DNA of 64,000 nucleotides from Coprinopsis marcescibilis. Taxonomy: Eukaryota; Basidiomycota; Agaricomycetes; Agaricales; Psathyrellaceae. Shown in pieces: positions 57,160 through 64,000 of the stretch. The notes below the pieces were generated by a model. That model had not been told where the DNA came from, ran no database searches, and was given only the letters and a program-made list of their open reading frames with translations. Location: positions 32,741 to 96,740 of the forward strand of contig ML210259.1 of the NCBI GenBank assembly GCA_004369085.1, given 5' to 3'. Both the position numbers and the translations under genes were made by a program. Within the stretch, counting starts at the first letter, position 1. Each line of letters begins with the position of its first letter.

Positions 57160-59583
57160 TTAGGTGATCTTGTCGGTGCCCTTGACACCCTCAGCTGCAG
57201 CCCACTCCTTCTTTGGCAGGGACTCGGAAGGTTGGGCGCCTAAATCCAGCGTGAACTTGGAGAACTGCTGCAAAATGCGCACAAGGCAAAACGAGATCTC
57301 GTTGTAAGCAAACTGTGATTTCGGCTGTCAGGCTTTCTATTACTTGTGTATATAAGACAAGGAGAGCGTACCTGTTGGCCGAGGCAAATGCGCGGTCCGG
57401 CATTGAAGGGCAAAAAGATGAACGGGTTGGGGGTCAGGTACTTGTGTAACCGTTCGTCGAGGAATCGATCTGGGTCGAAGATGTTCGCTGTGTAATTCCT
57501 AGTTAGCAGGGCCATCGAATGATACGTTGTGAAATGCACCATCAGGTCCCCATAAATCTTTCCTTCTATGCATAAGATACACGGAGTATTGCACTAAAGT
57601 ACCAGCTGGAACAAAGAGAGGATTGGAGCCGCTTTTAGTGTTTAGAACGGTGTCTTTGTTGGATGTTCGTTCGTTAAAAGGTCTGTCGCAGAAGATTAGC
57701 TCATGAATATCACTCAGACAGCAGAACTTACACAGGCGGGTACAACCTAAAGACCTCTACAAAGCGCCAATAAATCCAAGTTGACAGCGAGAAGAGTGCC
57801 GTCAACTTACCATTGATAAAGGCGCGGAGGTATTTCATTTCCTTGATATTTTCAAAGGTCGGTGCCCTCGACTCACCGACCTTATCGAATACCTCTTGCC
57901 TTAACTTCGCAGTAATATCCGGATGCTGGGTGAGGTTATACACGGCGAATGTCAAAGTGGTAGAGGTCGAGTCTTTGCCAGCAACTAGGAGATTCAGGAG
58001 CTGTACATGGGTCAAAACTGGACAACTCGTGGTCAATGAAAGAGTCACTAACTTCGTCTTTCAAGAGGGTGAGATCTATCAGCATCGAGTAAGTCAGCAA
58101 AGCAGTACCATTAATTCATCACGAGACGGAGGTTCACCCTGTGTTTGGGAAAGGAGCTCTTGCAACAAACACTCTGACTTTTCCGTCTCGTCGCGACCCT
58201 TCCTCTGCTCCAAAGCACGCTGGACGATCGGCTCAATGAACTGATCAACGATTTTCTTCTTTGGAAGGACTCTATCGCCAAAGATTTCGCGCAGAGGCCA
58301 GTCATTACCAAGGAGAGTACACTCAACCAGTTCGTATAGTGCGGAATCAAAGGAGTCGGCGAACGCATTGGATGGGTGGTCGGTGAACTCGCGGCTGTTC
58401 TGGCGACCAGAGTTTGCGGGGTAGGCGAGTCCGGCTGAAAGACAATCCATGCCGACTCCGAATAGGAATGAGCAGGAAGAATCCAAGGCGAATTTAGTAA
58501 CGAGGTCCTGTGTGGATAGTGAATTGTTTATATTTATTAGAGCCGAGTTCAGGAAGTAAAAGAGATGAAGGGCCAGACCTGGAAATCAATGGCATAGCCC
58601 TCAGATAACCTTTGCTTAGCGATTGCAAGGGTTGTGTCCATGTAGCTGTCGATAAGCTCGAAGTCGCTGATTTTGTCGCGAGAGAAGAAAGGCCGTGTCA
58701 TGTTGCGGTGGAACCTACCCAACGAGAAGCGGTTTAGCGAACCTTATTTCCGGCATCTTGGTAAGTGATTACCTCCAGATTTCGCCTGTGATCCTACATC
58801 AGGGTGGCATAGTAATATCTCTGTGATGACGACATACCGTCAGAGTTAAAGACGCCTTTCCCTAGTAAAGCTTCATTACGATAGATACCGGATTCTCCTA
58901 TAAAAAGGGAGCTAAGATTAAAAACACGGTTTATGAAAGCTCGATCATGGATGCGCGCCTTTCTCAAAGTTGTCAAACTGAGTAGACAAGAGGGCCTGAG
59001 GTGTATCGCCTTAACTTATTTATCACATCCCTGGAAAATACCATTACGAACCTTGATATGGTCGGGCTCCGTGGTCCAGACCTGTTTACGGAATGAGCTT
59101 CGTGAAACCAATTCTACTGAGGAATCTGGCGTACTTGGCTGTCCATTAATATGTGAACTTGGAAAGCGTGGCCGTATGTCTTGGACCACTCCTCAAGAAT
59201 ATCACCTAGACCACGTTGAGGGTCAGAGAAAGCCATGGCTCAAGCGAGTTACCATGCTTACCAACGTAACCGTTTCTGAACATCTCCGATAGATCCTTGA
59301 GCAACGAGATGCCTGCAAAGTAGGGCCAGGGTTCCTTCACTCGAGGAACGACTCTGGCGCCAAGCTTCCTCGCCTTGACCATATCGGAAAACCGTTTGTA
59401 GTAAACCTTCATAACCAGATGAAGAGGTTTGGAGAGGGCGACTGCAGCAACGACGACCCAGGTTGGAGCAGCCAGAAATTGTCGTTGTTCTAGAGCGTAG
59501 ACTGCGCCATAGGTCACCAAAGGGGGGAGAATGAGCGATGGTAGAAGTTCGAAAATGTATCGACGACCTGGCGAAACGTCCAT
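57160..59583 (-). CDS. Cytochrome P450 monooxygenase, CYP63/CYP52-like
   Basis: Fourteen exons: 59583..59262, 59205..59135, 59081..59052, 58995..58959, 58897..58838, 58785..58773, 58714..58579, 58507..58138, 58075..58053, 58000..57811, 57756..57732, 57682..57540, 57487..57372 and 57312..57160. They give 562 aa. A hydrophobic N-terminal anchor places it in the ER. The I-helix reads AGKDSTSTT (361-369), the K-helix ExxR is E418-V-F-R421, and the heme loop is [11 protein letters not shown] with C508 as thiolate ligand. [27 protein letters not shown] and [11 protein letters not shown] match the fungal alkane/fatty-acid hydroxylase group. One donor (58958) is GC instead of GT, and one exon is 13 nt. 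The substrate is unknown; a redox partner is not nearby. Confidence 0.9.
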
Positions 59584-60346
59584 GATCTGGATGAGTGATC
59601 AGTAAGGCGGAAAGGCGAATGCGGTTTCATGTCCTTCAAACTTGCACGTTTTATTTAGTTCGCTTGGTCTGACCGAGCTCAGCGCGTGTGGGTGTGAAAG
59701 CGCTATGCGCCTCATGGGAGACGGGCCTCGCGTTTCATGCTGGCGTTGACGAGGCTTGTTGTCGACGACCTGCGGCCCCAATACTGCGCTCAATTCTAAG
59801 CGTTGTTGACTGACAGGCAACATGAGCTCACCTTTCAACGGGTTCTTGTCTTACTTGCATGTTTATCCGTCCCTCTGAGAGACGGCCAGTTATACCCAGT
59901 TGTGCTAGTGACCCTGACAAAACCGGGATGGGGAAAGTCATAGCGCCCAGGAAGTAGAAGCACGAGCACAGTCAGGGAAGTGGACATTTCAATCGGGCTC
60001 TGCGGTAACCCACTCCGTGCGATCTTGGGCGGGTTTCCAGTCCGGTCGCATACAGTCACATTGGCCTGTCAGATATTACGCTCAGTGCCCTTACCGAAGT
60101 TCAATTTTTTTTTGCCCGCCAGCCCGAACTCGACCGTTTCCAGAGTCTAAAGATATTGTTTTCGAACCTAGAAACAAGGCTACATGATGGAAGTTCGAAC
60201 CAAGCGTTTTCGCGTGCTCCCTTGGAAGGGAAGCTCCATGGGATCACTCCCCGGGCCGGCATACGATCGCATCGCGGTCAATCGACGCAGGCCAAAATTT
60301 CTTTGGCAGCGACACCAACGACCAAAGACTCCTCTTCGCTGCGACA
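59584..60346. other. Divergent promoter region of the P450 and CTP synthase genes
   Basis: The two genes are transcribed away from each other, so both promoters must lie in these 760 bp. A poly-T run is at 60105-60113. No other gene is supported. Confidence 0.55.
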
Positions 60347-62759
<2,413 letters not shown>

Positions 62760-63514
62760 ACTGGGGTGGACATTCGGATGCTGCTTTCGTTGCTTGTTAT
62801 TTAGATGGATTATGATCTACTCGTGTGTATATGGGTCTCCGTCGATGTTGTGTATTGACATTTGTATGTTGTGAACTGCCGCAAAAGTATGAAAGTAATC
62901 GATAATTGTAGATTTAGTTGTACCTATAATGAAATTTGTAAGGGGAAACCCTCCTCGAATGAAATAAAATGGCTTTGGATGGATGCACTCACCAATTTTA
63001 ATCTTCCAACCCTCGCTCTCTTCACGGATATTTTTCGGTGGCGTAGATAAGATACAACTGCACGTAGAGCAAGCTAGACTCGGACTTGAATTTTGAAGAC
63101 CTGTCGTGGACAACATTTGGTGAAAAGAACTCCCCTCATTTCCCCATTGGAAGTTTGATTTTGACGTCCCTTCACAAGTTGATAGCAACGAAGTTCCTTG
63201 ATCGACATGCTTATCTCTGGGTAATTCTCCGTTATCGCTCGGTAGCTATTTCCATTGATTTCTCCGCTAACCTTGCAGCAAGTTCATGAATAGTCTATTT
63301 GTTATCTTATCTACTGAAACGTGGGTTTTGGTTTATAAACCGTTACTATCAAGATATGGCCCCCTTTTCCAATCCTCTTCCCGCTCCTGGCCGCATTTTG
63401 AGGGATATCGATATCCTCTGATATCCCAAAGCCCCTCTTCTAATCGTTCAAGCGCGTCTCGGACATGTTCCACGTGTAGTGAGGAGCATTCTATCTCATC
63501 AATTTGGAATGTGG
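62760..63514. other. Intergenic, 3' flank of CTP synthase
   Basis: Contains the 3' UTR of CTP synthase and AT-rich sequence up to the transposon end. Short frames only. Confidence 0.5.
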
Positions 63515-63780
63515 TACAGTCGACACCGTCTTATCCCATAACGGTTGGGGGAAGCCCAAGGTTATGGGATTTCACGGGGTATGGGTTAAGGAGGAGGCTT
63601 CCGTAAATAGAAAAAAATTCCCATGATATAGGGTCTTGTATTGGATGTACAGTCGACACCGTCTTATCCCATAACGGTTGGGGGAAGCCCAAGGTTATGG
63701 GATTTCACGGGGTATGGGTTCAGGAGGGGACTTCCGTAAATAGAAAAAAATTCCCATAATATAGGGTCTTGTATTGAATG
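63515..63780. repeat. Two tandem copies of a 133-bp transposon end
   Basis: Copy 1 (63515-63647) and copy 2 (63648-63780) differ at only a handful of positions. Each begins tacagtcgacaccgtctta and carries an inverted pair cccataac ... gttatggg (63535-63568 and 63668-63701) separated by 18 bases. TA followed by CAGT is the usual border of Tc1/mariner/pogo elements. A transposase tail lies directly to the right, so these are probably the element's terminal inverted repeat, duplicated in tandem. Confidence 0.8.
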
Positions 63781-64000
63781 TAGTCTATTTCTTGAAAAAA
63801 TCAGTAATTCGCGTATCCCTCTTAGTCTTCGCCTCCTCCAACCCGAGATCCCACTTCAAGGAGGCTAGGAGAGAGCTTATCACCCTTCTTTAACCTCTCA
63901 GTGAGTTCATTCCGCCGCTGTTCATGATTTTGAGACAATTTCTGTAGGCCTTGTTGCAATATCTCGAGTGTAACAGATGCCATTGTTGCTCAGCATGCTG
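63781..64000 (-). mobile_element. 3' end of a Tc1/pogo-type DDE transposon, cut by the window edge
   Basis: The minus strand ends in a frame that reads SLLASLKWDLGLEEAKTKRD and then TRITDFFKK with the stop at 63785. Another frame upstream (MASVTLEILQQGLQKLSQ, RRNELTERLKKGD) looks like the preceding part, so a frameshift or a small intron lies near 63870-63890. A basic helix ending I-T-D-F-F-K is common at the C-terminus of fungal CENP-B-like DDE transposases. The catalytic domain would be to the right of the window. Confidence 0.5.

Noticed and set aside
63515..63780. Repeat pair considered as a CRISPR array
   Set aside because: Two long near-identical units without spacers in a eukaryotic genome; a transposon terminus explains it better.

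Overview
The window is nuclear DNA of a filamentous basidiomycete, most likely an Agaricomycete. Genes are broken by many short introns (mostly 42-75 bp, GT-AG), some exons are only 8-15 nt long, and the gene families present (FunK1 fungal kinases, lineage-specific F-box proteins, Zn2Cys6 factors, a CYP63-like P450) are typical of that group. No rRNA, tRNA or CRISPR array was seen. All exon joins were worked out by hand from splice signals and reading phase.

Layout. 0-10 kb: an F-box gene, two small Zn2Cys6 genes on either side of a decayed MULE transposase, a multi-spanning membrane protein and two unrecognised multi-exon genes. 11-14 kb: a large bHLH-leucine-zipper regulator with very low-complexity flanks. 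14-24.6 kb: gene-poor DNA. 24.6-33 kb: succinate dehydrogenase iron-sulfur subunit, an F-box gene, an aldo-keto reductase and a sphingoid-base-phosphate phosphatase. 33-42 kb: two intact convergent FunK1 kinases. 42-50 kb: a coiled-coil protein, ATP synthase subunit k, an F-box gene and an ornithine-type mitochondrial carrier. 50-57 kb: a 694-bp hAT-like MITE, an F-box gene, a nucleotidyltransferase-fold protein and a broken FunK1 copy. 57-63 kb: a 14-exon P450 and CTP synthase. 63.5-64 kb: end of a Tc1/pogo-like transposon that runs out of the window.

The genes do not form one pathway. Conserved housekeeping genes (sdh2, ATP19, CTP synthase, carrier, phosphatase) are interleaved with fast-evolving families. 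The dominant theme is local turnover: two intact FunK1 genes, one full-length pseudogene and four shorter relics lie within 27 kb, and one relic belongs to a segmental duplication that also copied part of the neighbouring gene. Four diverged F-box paralogues are spread over 52 kb. No new multi-gene system could be shown; the most unusual items are the FunK1 duplication series, the MITE, the non-canonical P450 intron, the short Zn2Cys6 proteins and the orphan nucleotidyltransferase.
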